Shown piece after piece: positions 34,686 to 46,974 of a stretch of DNA of 64,000 nt (position 1 is its first letter; each line of letters opens with the position of its first letter). This stretch comes from Acheta domesticus (Eukaryota; Arthropoda; Insecta; Orthoptera; Gryllidae): positions 149,913,425-149,977,424 of the forward strand of contig JAHLJT010000631.1 in NCBI GenBank assembly GCA_031308135.1, given 5' to 3'. The notes under the pieces are model-generated. The model ran no database searches and was not told the DNA's origin. It saw only the letters and a list, made by a program, of their open reading frames with translations. Both the position numbers and the translations under genes were made by a program.

Positions 34686-35560
34686 ACTCCTCAGAGAACA
34701 CAAAAACCTTGTACTAAATGGTAATTTTCTTTGAAAAATTTGTAGCCGTTTTTAAGGAAATGGCGTTTTACCGCTTGTAAAAATGCAAAATTTGAAGCCC
34801 TTTTTCGCAGAAAATTTTTGCGTTTACAAAAAACGTAATCGGAAGTCATTTGAAGCACTTACACTCACAAATATACTAATGTGTACAAATTGCTGGTAAT
34901 GTGCATATTAAAGATGTGAGAGATCTTTCAAAAAATTACATTTGTGTAATTTTTGAAAAAACAAATAAATACCTCAAAATAAACATTTATTACTCGAAAT
35001 AAACGCCACTAAAGATGCAAAATTTAAACCTCTTTTTCGCAGAAAATGTTTGAGTTTACAAAAAAACTTAATTGAAAGTCATTTGAAGAACGTACACTTA
35101 CAAATATAATAATGTTTAGAAATTGCTGGGTAATGTGCATATTAAAGAGGTAAGAGATCTTTCAAAAAACTTACATTTGTGCAATTTTTAAAAAACAAAA
35201 AATACCTTAAAATAAACTTTACGTCACATTAAAGAGTGTAATTAGCACTTTCCGTTCCAAAAATTTGAAGAAACAGTTTGGAGCCATTTTGGAGAAAGTG
35301 GCGTTTGTGAGCTACTGAAAAATGCGAAATTTTGAGTTTGTTTTCACAGAAAACTGCTGAGTTTTCGACAAACTTTACTTGACATTATTTAATTCACATG
35401 TACTCATAAATGTAATAATGTGTACAAATGGCCGCAAATGTAAATTTCAACGACGTGAGAGACACGTCAAAAAATTACATGTTCGCAATTTTTGAAAAAA
35501 AAATAATAGAGCAATATGGCGTTTATGTAATCTCATTTAGCTCTATCCCTACCAAAAGGA
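34686..35560 (+). repeat. Dispersed AT-rich repeat family, interior segments
   Basis: This stretch lacks the family's start block but has the interior units 'tgaagcacttacactcacaaatat', 'tgctggtaatgtgcatattaaagatgtgagagatc' twice in tandem (34860-34930 and 35090-35170), then 'tttacttgacattatt...acatgtact'. No coding sequence. Confidence 0.75.
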
Positions 35561-36149
35561 AAAAAAATTCGTATTCGTAGATACATTAAGAGCAGCATAT
35601 TGAGCGGCCAATGGTAGCTGAGATCTTTTAACGACGGTGTGTAATGTCGAAGGTATGGATGTTCGAATGTTGACCGCAACTTTTTTTCTTTTGTTCCATT
35701 TTCTGTTTTAACAAAGTCTGAGAACTACAAGACAAGAAAGTTTAGCGGAAAATACTTGTATTTATTTGCTCCTTATAAAATCTTTACTGCCTACGAAATG
35801 TGCCTTGCTACTAACTACGGGACGGGAGATAGTGGATTTTTACACGTGTCTAATGTGTAATTAGTTCGCAGGAATTTTTATCCCGCTTTATTCACACTCG
35901 CCCTGGTGAAAGTATCATTTGATGACAAAGATTATGCCAGAAGTGTCACGGAATGGTGTATGAAACATCATAGGTCACAGGTTACATTCTTCACTTTGTA
36001 CAGTCTTTGTACTGTGTACTTCGTCGCAACATTGTGACTCGCTACGAATATGTATTTATTTATACTCAGTTAATAAGAATTTAATCAAACCTGACTTGAA
36101 ATTAAGATAGTGAATGTGTTGGCATACATTTTGCATTTAGTACCCAAAA
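35561..36149. other. Unassigned AT-rich spacer
   Basis: Nothing recognisable. Confidence 0.6.
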
Positions 36150-36520
36150 AACATTTTTTGTCACCATTCTATTACTGCTTAAGGGAAATCAAATACAAGG
36201 GAAAGTTTATTCCCCTCGCTAATGATATCCATGCTGTGACCTGTTAACCGTGTAACCGTATCAAATGAGAACAAAAGATGTGAGTCCCTCCGAACGGGAA
36301 TCGAATACGCGTTGTTTGATTTACGTCCAGTTGCCCTGACCACTGAGATTCCGAGAAAGCGTTTTCTCAGTGAGGTTTTTGATGTCATGTAACCCCCAAG
36401 CATTTGATATTTGTCACCACTCTATCATCATTTACAAAAGTCAAATTCGACGGAGGGTTTGTTCCGTTAAGTAATTGACAACCAAGTTGTTTCATTTACG
36501 CACAATTGTGCCCACATTGT
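36150..36520 (-). repeat. Two adjacent copies of a tRNA-derived SINE
   Basis: On the minus strand the first unit has an A-box-like TCTCAGTGGTCAGGGC (near 36350-36335) and a B-box-like GTATTCGATTCCC (36308-36296), a body, and a 3' part ending AATGGTGACAA (near 36155). A second partial unit lies upstream (36520-36400), with CGTAAATGAAACAAC and a tail ending AGTGGTGACAAATAT. The tRNA part resembles the SINE at 50.4 kb (GTGGTCAG-GCA-CTGG-CGTAAA), whose tail also ends GGATGGTGACAA, so I treat them as one family. Confidence 0.55.
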
Positions 36521-36539
36521 GACAAATTACTCATTTTTG

Positions 36540-38260
36540 TTTTTCTGTAGATAAATACATTCATATTTTAAAATTTGAATCGTTTATAAAAAATACACTG
36601 ACCTTTAAATGGTCCTCGCAAAGAACAAGTTAGAAGTCAGTAATGTGGACACTTTTTTCAAATCTCACTTTTTGGAACTGCTGTAATAACTTTAGATGGA
36701 TTTTGAACTGTGATTCTTCGACATCTTGGCACAAAACAATACTTATACACTCTTTATCTTTTAAGTATACCGCGTTCTATCGCTCCTTCCAGAAAGTATT
36801 CGTAAGCATACTCCCAAACGCGCGAACAGCGTGGCGGCGGATCGTGAGGTCAGGGCGCAATGGCGCGCATTTCTCACCGTTTCAAACGATATGTATTTTA
36901 AACCGGTATTATTTTTGCCAAAACGTATTTTTGTGAAGAAAAATCTCATTATACATTTTGTTTATGATGTGAACTATGAAAGCTGTTTTTAGAAAATCGA
37001 AAATGACCCCAATATGGAGATAATCCATTTTAATCTCTTACTCCGTATCAAAACTCTCATATTCACAAGCACTTGACACAAAATGAAATCAACGTTTGTG
37101 TGGCGTGTCGGAAGAATGGCAATTTTAGTGTTGATCTTATTATAGACTACTAGAACTTTCAAATTTACAGTGTCTCAGGAAATCAGAGATTTTTTATTTG
37201 GAACACCAATAATTTGATAGTTTGTATATTTTTGGCTCTGGCTTAAAATATGTGTGTGACACGCTATGGGCAGACGGGTACTCTGAGCACGTTTTTTGAA
37301 ATTCTCGGATCCCTACCCTGACACATTAACAAGTTGAATTCGGAATACAGATGAAATGTGCACTTTTATCAAGAATTAATAGGAAAATTCGATCGAGTGT
37401 AATAAAACCTATTTGCAAAGGCAAATCAGCTGTTCAATTTGATTACGTTTTAGTATACCGATCATTCTATTTCACTCATGTCTGTCCGTGCCGTAAGTAA
37501 CCAATGATAAGCAAGGATATATTCAAATTAAACCAATCCCAGATGTATATTGTCATTTATGATAATCACTTTGTTTGTCTGTGCACTCCGCTGTAATCAC
37601 TTTGTTTACCTTTTTCAGATAACGATAGCAATTGTTTCAGATCCAAAATAGATTGTGCGCATCAATATAATATTACAATTTGTCGTTTTGGTAATGTTTA
37701 AAACTGAAATGGAATATGTTATTAAAGATTCAGTGCCGAAAAACAGCGAAAGGAACAGAGATAGCGTGTGGGATCAAACATTTTGTGAAGAAAGAAAATA
37801 CAAATGGGTAGCATACACGCCAAATGAAGAAATTATACACATTCTAGGCAATTAATACTCAAAGATTAGATAGTGAAGAGTACAAAGAATATGCTGTCAA
37901 AACTGTGTGAAACGTTAAAACCAAAATTATTCAGGAACATACTTGAACGAGTTCACATGTGTGTTTAATCCATTCGAAGATGACGAACTCCTCTGCTAAT
38001 TCAGCTTGTACAACTTCCATTTTAAATACTTCCACGAAAGGCCAAGGAAAACTGAAACTTGGAACTTGAACTTGGAAAACTGAACTTCCTACAACTTTTA
38101 TAATTGTATTTTTAATAAAAGTTCTTGTCAGTAGCTCTGTTATAATTGTTTTTTGAAAGTTTTATTACCAGAAAATTGAAGCATATTTGAAATCATTTTC
38201 TGCATTAAACTGTTATTCAAATGTTACTTGATTACAAGTTATTCCAGGGGGCAGTAATAA
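36540..38260. other. Unassigned sequence with a few short frames
   Basis: An ATG-started plus frame (37695-37855: MFKTEMEYVIKDSVPKNSER and beyond) has a protein-like composition but no recognised family and no flanking exons I can define. A GC-rich segment lies at 36810-36880. The rest is AT-rich and non-coding. Confidence 0.35.
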
Positions 38261-38269
38261 GTTGAAACT

Positions 38270-39000
38270 GAATGAAAGTTTCTTCTTTTTCGGTAGTAAT
38301 TTTGAAAAATATTCTCAATTTCGTAATTCTTGTGACTTAAATTATCCTTTCAAATCATGTAATGTGTTTATTCGTGAAATAGTCACACTAAATATCACTC
38401 GAAGTGCTATGAAAACGTTCCGGAAACAAACATCGGGGCTAAAATCTTGGTCCTTAGTGAAATCGACAGCCATTTTCAAAACATTTTGGTTGAAGAGCTT
38501 AGCCACTGTTGTTGTATCGTTCACTTCTCTAATGTTATTTTTTAAAAAATTCTCTGCAAGGTTTCTAGTTGATGTGATGGTATTTTTTATTTATTTAGTC
38601 AAAGAACGACAAAAACTGTATGTGACATATGAGGGAGAAGTATCATCACGCTTTCTTGAGTTAGTTTGTTGTTGTTAGTTTGTTAGTTTTAGCTCCAGTG
38701 TTCTGCCATCACGGTTGGTTGAAGAACATCCCAATAATGTATTTTCAGGATTTAAATCACCTTATATAATTATTTTTTATTTAGTTTCAATAAGTTTATT
38801 AGACTATTCGTAAAGATTTTTTGAGCTGGAGATTTGTAGTCAGCAGTTATCACCCAAGGTTTGTTAGCATTTTTCACGTTTATTGCAACTTTTTTGGGGT
38901 TAATATTAACCCATTTCTTCCTAGAATAATTCTGTTCGCACAACGCTCACCCATTGTTGTCGCATTCGTGCCCGCACAGGTGCCGTTGCAGACCTCTGGC
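38270..39000 (-). pseudogene. LINE endonuclease-region fragment (Jockey-like)
   Basis: Minus-strand frames, with several stops and shifts, contain RKKWVNINPKKVAINVKN, ANKPWVITADYKSP and a stretch around 38690-38760 resembling 'DLNP-HxxxGCSSTNRDGRTLE', the endonuclease block before the Asn/Asp catalytic site in Jockey-type LINEs. A 60-residue frame (38524-38342) lies downstream. The plus-strand ORF 38262-38678 is its antisense shadow. Identification is tentative because of heavy decay. Confidence 0.4.
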
Positions 39001-39204
39001 AGCATGTTTTTGCCACTTTTAGTGCTATTCAATTGCTATGTTGCTAAATTATATTACTAGAGCGCTCCTAAAGCGCCAAACTTGAAAGCGCGTTGAAACT
39101 TAGCTGCATAAGCCCCGTCAACTTCGATGCGGACCAACCGTTTGTTTTACATCGGCCTCTCCCTCAGACTTAACCATAGGCTTATAGCAGCTAAGCACGG
39201 TTTT

Positions 39205-39295
39205 AGATGAAGATTCGAACCGACCCAAGTCATATATACACCCTGGCCAGGAATGTACAATGACTTAGCGATCACGGCTAAACCAACATCTGGCA
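39205..39295 (-). repeat. tRNA-like SINE segment
   Basis: On the minus strand an A-box-like GGTTTAGCCGTGATCGCTAA (39284-39261) is followed by a B box GGTTCGAATC (near 39221-39212). The clover-leaf is only partial. Confidence 0.45.
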
Positions 39296-39339
39296 TTCAA
39301 GAATGAAAAATCGTGCCTATATGTTATATACACTGTATA

Positions 39340-39620
39340 ATAAGCCATGATGCCACACTTTGTCAAACGCTTGCGTAATATCTAGAAACAAAGCTGAACT
39401 ATACATTTTATATTCTAGAACTTCATTGATGGTGCTTTGTTTAAGTATAATATCCTGGGATGAATACCTTTCAAATTCCTTTCCGTCGCGGAGGATATAT
39501 CAATTTTATGGGAATAGAGAAATTGTACGAGCTCAGTGTTTTTATTGCAAATGCTTTTACCATTCCACTTAACCAGGATTGAATTTATATGGAGCTGAGC
39601 TGCCATAACTGGTTCCAATA
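39340..39620 (-). pseudogene. Jockey-type LINE fragment, endonuclease start fused to RT core
   Basis: On the minus strand the frame from 39618 reads NSILVKWNGKSICNKNTELV and FLYSHKIDISSATERNL, the N-terminal endonuclease pattern of Jockey LINEs. Within about 90 bases another frame gives KQSTINEVLEYKMYSSALFL and DITQAFDKVWHHGLLY, the first catalytic Asp block of the reverse transcriptase. Some 400 codons that should lie between are absent, so a large internal deletion has joined the two. Confidence 0.75.
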
Positions 39621-39984
39621 TAATTGGAGACTGTATTCTGAATGTAGTTTAATATCGGAGGGATCAAGGAGTTTATGAACTTAACTGTATATGGTTGTTA
39701 TTGAATCTATTATTGTTTGTAGGAATGAGATTTTGGATTTGTGGTTTAGTTGGGTATTGAATTGGTTGTTAATTCTATTGGGGTTGTTGGGATGGGTTTG
39801 ATTTGCCATGTCATTTACATGGGTAAAATTTCTAATATGTTGAGTGTGTGGGGGGTAAAGAGGGTGAAGACTTGTGAATTTGAGTGCTTAGGTGGTGGGG
39901 GGACCGATGCTGACGCGGTTGGATTGTTGCCACTTCGGGAGGGGGAATTCTTTCTAGGAATAAGTGACGTGACGGCGCAGACGA

Positions 39985-40062
39985 GGCGGGGCGGGGCGGG
40001 GAGGGAGGGGGCGGGGCGGGGCGGGGCGGGGCGGGGCGGGGCGGGGCGGGGCGGGGCGGGGC
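39985..40062 (+). repeat. (GGGGC)n array, G-quadruplex-prone
   Basis: About 75 bp of GGGGC pentamers with one interruption (gggagggaggggg). Open frames on both strands across it (Gly/Arg- and Pro/Ala-rich) come from the repeat. The next 170 bp are CpG-rich. Confidence 0.95.
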
Positions 40063-41271
40063 GATGAGTGCTTCGGGCCACGCGCCCTGTGTTTGGAGCG
40101 CCTTCACACATCTCCTGTGCGCGCGCGGCCTCGGCGATGCACGCGACCGCGAAGCAGCGTTCCTCGGCTCGTCGCTCGGATTGGGGCTGAGAAGAGCAGA
40201 CTCCTTGGCGAGCGCATGAGAATCAGACGACTTTATTTCCAACTCAATGCTACATTATGTTCGTGTGTAGAACCGAAAACGTCCGAATAAAATGTAGGGA
40301 GGAAGACGTTTGAGCAGTACCAGGAACTTCACCATTACATTACAAAATTATTATAAGTCATTACTTACTTACTTCCCCTTCATGGATTAGGCAAATTGCC
40401 TGTTCCGACCTCAATGTTCACACCATCGCATTCTTGGTCTTCACTAGTTGAGGTTTCTGATGGGTATTTTTGCAATCTAGTTTGATATAGATGTTTAATG
40501 CTATTACAAAATTATTATTACAAAGTCATTACAATAATAAGTTACAATTATACAATTATACAGTAGTACAGAAGTACAATTATATCTCATTACAAAATTA
40601 TAAATACAAGTCAGTGTCCTTTTGAAGTGTCTGAAGAGACAGATCTAGACAGGACAGAATGCCATTTTAGTTGACATCTATGACTAAAGTGGAGTTCTCT
40701 AAAGCTAATAAATAAAATGTTTCTCGCGGAAGACGTGCCTGCTTCGCTGCCCACTCTCCCCTTCATAATTACACTCTCTTGGTAGGCTTTGGTCCCCTCA
40801 CTCTTCATCGAAGTTTGGATATAAATATTGCAGAATAGTGGATATTTATGGGTTAAGAGCGACCCGAGGGAAAGAAATAGTGACGAGACCCTAGAGGCTA
40901 CCAATTTGAAGTTGGAGATCTGTGGATAACGTACATCAGCAATTGCATTGTATATTTCAACTCACCTTGTGAATATTGAATGTAAGCACAACACAAGAAA
41001 AGTTCAGTAAATATTATAATATGTGATTTTACAGATGCGATATTGAGATAATGTTTCGAAGTGGGCCTGGACGAGGCGCAAGCGCTGACGGCATTCCTGG
41101 ATACAGAGTTTCCAGCTCTGAGCTCTGAGTCTCCAGCTCAGTTGCTCGGACGCCGCCATTCAATATGCTCTTGCTCGCTAGCCCCGCCAAAGAGCATTCA
41201 GAAATTGATGGGAGATACACGATGGGAAAATATTACGAAAGCTTTCCAATATGTAAATATTGGTTGTTCCG

Positions 41272-44200
41272 TAGACTCCTTTAGTACAAGCCGTGCTGTG
41301 CTATCTGGCAACATCGCTCACCTACCGCCCGGTAGTCCGGGTCGCAAGCACCGCGAACATTAGCATGTGTTTTGAAACTTTTTTCCCTCGCCTCGCCTAA
41401 CTACAAATAGCCTCTGCAACACAGTTTTCTGTTATTTTACCCACGTACAATAATCAGTTTTCTGTTGCTAGTTACTAAAAAGTGTTCAGCGTAATAGCAC
41501 TGAATGAAAATTCAAATGGTAACTAATAAATATTAAATGGAGAAGTTTTATTTTTATTCTCCATATTTTATACACATAATTTCCTGAATACATTAATAAA
41601 CACACTGAATATTTTTAAAATATATTGGCAATTTTTAAATGACACCACTTTTATCTAAGTATAATTCTTTTTGACTTATAAAATTTTAACCTAACACTAG
41701 AATTGTCACTTTGCTTATCTAAATCAAAATCTAGAATCTCATCAAAGAGACTTTGGTGATGGGGAAGGAGCTTTAAGGGGAAATACTAGAAGAAGCTTAC
41801 ATTGGTATTAAAGTTCATTTGAAAGTTTTTAATTTCCTTTTCTTGGCAACATTTACCACACAATCATTTTGTATTTTACAAAAATTAAAATTGATAATAA
41901 TTAATTAATAAATTAAAATTGATAATTCACAAAAATTGAAATTGTAGAGACAAACAATACAGTTGAATTCTCCCCACATTCACAACACTCACCGGGATCA
42001 TTATAAAAGTTGTGATCTTGCAGGCTCATTCTTGCAAGAGAAATCAAAATACATTTTTGATTTTTTGCCATCATAAATTTTTTTCTAATTCCTCATCCTT
42101 CAATATGCTTTGAAATACAGCACTTGCATGTTCAAAAATTGTAAGCATATACTTTGAGGGGAAACTTAATCCACCTCTTTGCAAAATATCGTAGTACTTA
42201 TTTCCTACTTTACAACCTTTGGAATGCCTGAAGGTACTGATACACAAATTACACACAATATTTCTGCATACTGATTGAGCTGCATAGCCACAAATATAAT
42301 ACTTAGCAGACTCATCATGTTCAACATTTTGCAAATAATCCTCAGACAAAATGCATGACAACTCATTTGTTAAGCTCTCCGTCAACACATCACTGACATC
42401 AGTAACTTCAGAAACTGTTGTCACCTTATCTGCCAAAGAGAGTTTACCAATTCTTGCCATTTCAAAAACCTTTTGTATCTTAATTGTTTTTCAGATTCAA
42501 GAATTTGTTGATAGGAAATATTATAGTTACATCCTGATAAAGACCTGTACTGCGAAAACCGTTTCACAAGACAATCTGTTTGAAGCTTGCCCGCATGAAC
42601 ATAATTAACATTTTGATGTTTCAAAGCATATTCTATTAAATTTACTAAAACAGAAGTACACCTCATTAATGCCTTATATGTGTCTCTAGTCAGTGTCCCT
42701 TCTTTACCAGAATCCCAATTTCTTAACCATGTCATAAAATGTTTCAGAAAATGTATTTTCTTGTCAGCAACATCTGCAATAGGTCCAGACCAGTCATCCC
42801 TTTTTACAATTCCCTTGAAACAGTTCTTGGAATTCATCACAGACCACCACTTTTTTATGCGTTTTAAATATTCAACTGTATCTTTATATTTTATGTCAGT
42901 ATCCAAGGCAGCAATTGTTGAATCATGGAAAATATTTTCTACATATTGTACACACTGCCTTTCAAGTTTGGATGGAAATAAACTTTTCACATTCAATTTG
43001 TATGCTTTTTTGCCAACACATCACGTTCCCTATTAAAACATTCTCTTAAATGATCAAAACATGCTACCCTGGTGACTGACGGATTCACAAAATCTGGTAA
43101 AGTTATACTTTTCAAAGGATATTTTTGATTAATCCAGTTGTTGCGCAAATTTTTAAATATGTAGACTGAATCATAAGTTAAAAATGTAGGAATTTTGTTA
43201 TTGTCTGGGTTATTAAAACGCTCATTTGTAGACATGGCACAGAACATTTTTTGATTAATCCTATTGTTATCTGTTATAATTGCAATTACAAGAAATCCAA
43301 ACTTTTGTACATACTGAACAACTTAAAGGCATAAGTCCTTTAATTCTTCACCGGTAAAGCAATTAACAGGAAATAATTTAACAATTTCTTTGAACCTGCC
43401 AAACGCTGAACTTATCATAAATGACTGGACAGTTTTGGCAACTTGAGTGCTGCCTTCAGCATAACCTACAATATTGTTTCCCTTGAAACTCAGAGCCGCT
43501 TTTACATAAACCTCATCTATCAATAAGGTCACATATCTTTCCCTTCCATGAAGACATTCTGCCAGCTTTTTGAGGTAATGATTATTAACATTTTGCTGTG
43601 GCACTTGTAATGATGATGAAATTTCTTGGAGGTACCTCTTATGTGGAAGAATCATGTAATCTCTAATCAATTTATATGTTGATGAGGATGTCAGAAAAAC
43701 CATAAAAGCAAACAAAATTGTGGCTGGGCTATACCTCCTCTGTTGGCATTTAATAAATTAATTTGATCAGCTATAATTTCATTATGTTTCTGAAACGGGT
43801 GACCACCACAATTTTCTGCAACTCTATTGAAATATTTTCCAGCCATGATTAAATTTTGTTCAGTACTGTCACAGGACTCAGTGTCACTACTTACATTTTT
43901 ATATCTTATCAATAGATTTTCTAACTGAGACCATTTACTTACTTTAGACGATGTAGGTAGCACCCACTTTAAATCATGAGTGGGAATTTCCACATCTCTT
44001 AAAAAACTTTGGTTTGTAGACAATTATTTACATACACACTACACTTTACATGCAAACCACTATCAACACTTTCTTTGCTTTCAGTATTTAAAATATACAG
44101 CCACACTGTATCATTCTCATTAATCATATTCCAACACAAACCCCTGGATGTTGTGATAAATTTTTTATGCGTTTCACACAGTCACTGAAATTACTAATGT

Positions 44201-45270
44201 CAACACTTTTGAGGAATTCCTCTACCTGCTGCTCTTGTCGAAGAACAAAAGTTCTCCTTCTGTCTTGAGGATCTGTTCTGTGTGGTGTGTCAGCTTTTGT
44301 TAAGTAGGAAGGCAGGTTTTTGAAAATCGTTGGCAAAGCATCATCAGTAAGTCTTGGGCAATTTAGCAGTAATTGCTGCATACCATCAGGACCTTTGTAG
44401 GGCTGGGTCTTTATGATACACTCTTCATTAAAATGTTCTGCACAAACAGATGAAGAAGCAGATGGCACCCAATTTTTTCTTGGTATAGCACGCAACCACT
44501 TTTTTCTTCTTTCTTCATCTTTTGGAAAAGAAAATGTGGTCACTGGCTTATTCGTCTTTAAAAACTATCATAATTGGAGTTGCATCCTGGTACACAACAT
44601 CTCCTGGGCATCTAAAAGAAAAAAAAATTAGCTGATGTTTTCATTATAGTACTGAATATTATTTTTCATATTAAAGTAACAAGCAACATACCTTGATAAA
44701 ACGAAGTCAGCAAGATTATCAGTTTATACCGAGAGGTAATCACATGGACAGAAGAAAGCTTGAAAATAACAAACAAAATCATTAAACATGCTTTGCATTT
44801 TTCGACGATTTCACAATAAATTTTTTACTTACCTAATAAAACAAAGTCTGCCTTCGATGAATGTGGTCGCAGAATCCAGATTATCTTCAAACTACGCTGT
44901 ATGAAGAGATCTAGAATGCAAAAGCAAGACCACGTGTGAAATGTGATGTTTTGAATTTTAAGTTTGAGTTCACATTATATAAACAACTTACCGTGTTCTT
45001 TCCGTAGAGATTATCTTGAAGAAATTTCTTTTATAAATCCTACATCAAAGTGAGACTCTTGCGAAAAATTCTCGCGCACTGCAAATTGATATATGTATCC
45101 AAAAACTCAATTACTCGGACAACTTCTCACAGCACGCACTACACTGCACCAAAAGCAACCGCTAACAACAGGTTGCTATACAGGTCCGGCCGCGTCTCCC
45201 ACGCCGCTAGCGTAGGACTTGGAAAATCGATGCCAAATTTCTACAGCACGGCTTGTACTAAAGGAGGCTA
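41272..45270 (-). mobile_element. P-like DNA transposon with 28-bp inverted ends
   Basis: The arms at 41272-41299 (TAGACTCCTTTAGTACAAGC and onward) and 45243-45270 pair at 27 of 28 positions and bracket a THAP-type transposase gene read leftward. The total is 3999 bp. Looser similarity (TTTGGCA/TCTGGCA) continues inside the arms. An 8-bp duplication typical of P elements is not evident; a shared TTGTTCC lies just outside each arm but not at the same distance. The arms could therefore be subterminal repeats. Confidence 0.6.
42071..44611 (-). pseudogene. THAP-domain P-element-like transposase, broken
   Basis: The start ATG is at 44611 (MPRRCCVPGC), right after a TTCTTTTAG that would serve as a splice acceptor. 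The THAP zinc finger follows: Cys pair, TTFSFPKDEERRKKW, and SVCAEHF. Further in are a linker, SSSTYKLIRDYM, the RNase-H-like block LLIDEVYVKAALSFKG, TYDSVYIFKNLRNNW (P-transposase/THAP9 signature), and GKLQTDCLVKRFSQYRSLSG near the C-terminus. The gene is broken by frameshifts (A/T homopolymers at 44560-44564 and 43006-43011; also near 44130, 44010, 43735 and 42475) and by a TAA at 43323-43325. Intact, it would bind the element ends and catalyse excision and insertion; now it cannot. Confidence 0.88.
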
Positions 45271-45649
45271 TGATTGTTCCCACCTCACAAAATACTCCAC
45301 AGTTCGAACTCTTCTGACAGCTAACTATAAAATGGCGGAATCTGCCGCGGAAAGGAATTCACGGCTCTCTGAGTCAAGGGACTCGAAGCCACAGGGCAAC
45401 CACCTACATCTGATCAGTGCCATGTTAACGCACGGGCCGTCAATGTTCAAGAGCCCCGATAGTTAAAAAAATATTACTACATTTTTCAAAAAGTAAAATA
45501 TAGAACCCTATAATAAGTAATATATGATTAAATTATATGCAAACAATTGGCGTAACGGACTAGTGACGCGCGTCATTAGATAATATTTACAACACTGAAT
45601 GTTGCAGGTTGAAGTGAGAAAGTCATTCAGTATTGAAAAGTTTATTTTT

Positions 45650-46895
45650 TGCTTTCCGTACGTACGCATAGTATAGGGAAATTTATGTAATACTGAGCGA
45701 AAAAACGGCTGATTTTCGTCAGAAAAACTCTTATTATAGAGCCCTAGTAACGAAAAAGTGGATAAATCCAGTTGCTAAATTAAGAAAAAAAAATCTCCTA
45801 ACACCAGACTCCTTAGAATGCTGCCAGAATCCCTATTTTGTGGGTCGTTGATACCGAAAGACCAATTGAAAGCAAAGCGTATCTCCCTCCGTCTGTGAAC
45901 AACACTACCGACTAAACCGTACAGCCGATTTTCTCCAAAATTGATACTCCCCAATCCATCTAAATGATCTCGCGGCCCCTTGAATTTGAAACCCATATAT
46001 TAATTTTGGAGGGTACTTTACATGAAGCCCCTGGGACATTTTCAAAGTTTTAAGAGAAATAGAGCCAACAATTTTGACAAAATTTTGTTGTTGGATGGTC
46101 CGAAGGTCATTTAAGAGAATAGCGTAGGTTTCATGTTGGTTAAAATCTCTCTGATTTTTCGAAAAATCAATTTTTTCGGCATCGTCCTACAACTACAATT
46201 ATGAAGATACATTTTCCTAAATGAAATGTGTTCATAAAAAATAGGTCTTCAAATAAGGTCATGCTCATTTTTTCAAGAACATAAATATTTGTTACCAAAA
46301 ATTGTGTGAAACAAAGACAATTAAAACCATTTTTTCTTAAAAAACGCGCAATGTTTTTTTATTAAATTTAGACCTGAGATAGCATAAAAGAAGCTTAAGA
46401 GAATGGTGCAGATTTCATATTCGATTAAATGCCAAATTTTGCAAAACTTTTAAAAATTAAAAAAGGGGTCTTTCTACAACTACAATACGATTGTATTAAC
46501 ACTATTGTTTTTCTCAATGAAATATGCTAATCAAAAACAGATATTCAAATAAGGTCATGTTGAATTTTTTGAAAATATGAGTAGTTTTTCTATAATTTCC
46601 TGACAAACATAATAGCTCGCTCGGAATTGACTGCGCTTCGTTTTCGTCGTTTTCTTACAACTACAATTTTAAAAATTACAATTTTTCTCAAATGTATTTA
46701 TCAAAAATACATCTTTTTAATTTTTTAAAAAGGCGAGTATTTTTTCTATACTTTTGTGACAAACATTATAGCCCACTATAAATTTACTGCGCTTTGGACA
46801 GGTGGATGCGTCATAAGTTAGAATTTGCAATTTTCTAGAATATTTCTTTGTTCGTTTCTTACATTCGACCTTTTGTTACACATTTACACATTAAC
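45650..46895 (-). repeat. Dispersed AT-rich repeat family, minus-strand copy
   Basis: On the minus strand the palindromic end (ctttccgtacgtacgcatagtatagggaaa, 45656-45686) comes last, preceded by 'gctgattttcgtcagaaaaact', the 'ccgtctgtgaacaacactaccg' block at 45888-45910 and 'gggtactttacatgaagccc' at 46012. It is the mirror arrangement of the copies at 4.6-5 kb and 22 kb. Confidence 0.75.
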
Positions 46896-46896
46896 A

Positions 46897-46965
46897 GTGG
46901 CGAAGCGTCAGGGTAGGCAGAGTAAGCTGAGCTATCCCTAAGAATCTTGAAGACGGTGAGAAACA
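46897..46965 (+). mobile_element. hAT-like left terminus, truncated
   Basis: CAGTGGCGAAGCGTCAGGGTAGG resembles the 5' end of ZMYM1/TTF-type hAT elements and parallels the terminus at 49029 (CAGTGGCGTGCATTCC). The sequence is cut off by the dispersed repeat starting at 46977. Confidence 0.5.
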
Positions 46966-46974
46966 TTTCTTCAT

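Noticed and set aside
38262..38678. 138-residue plus-strand protein
   Set aside because: It is antisense to a decayed LINE fragment and shows no family motif.
39815..40242. Pro/Ala-rich proteins across the GGGGC array
   Set aside because: The open frames come from the pentanucleotide repeat; nothing outside it looks coding.
42351..43036. Plus-strand proteins at 42351-42608 and 42680-43036
   Set aside because: Antisense shadows of the P-like transposase pseudogene.
45050..45466. 138-residue plus-strand protein upstream of the P-like gene
   Set aside because: It spans the right inverted end of the transposon and has no recognisable domain.
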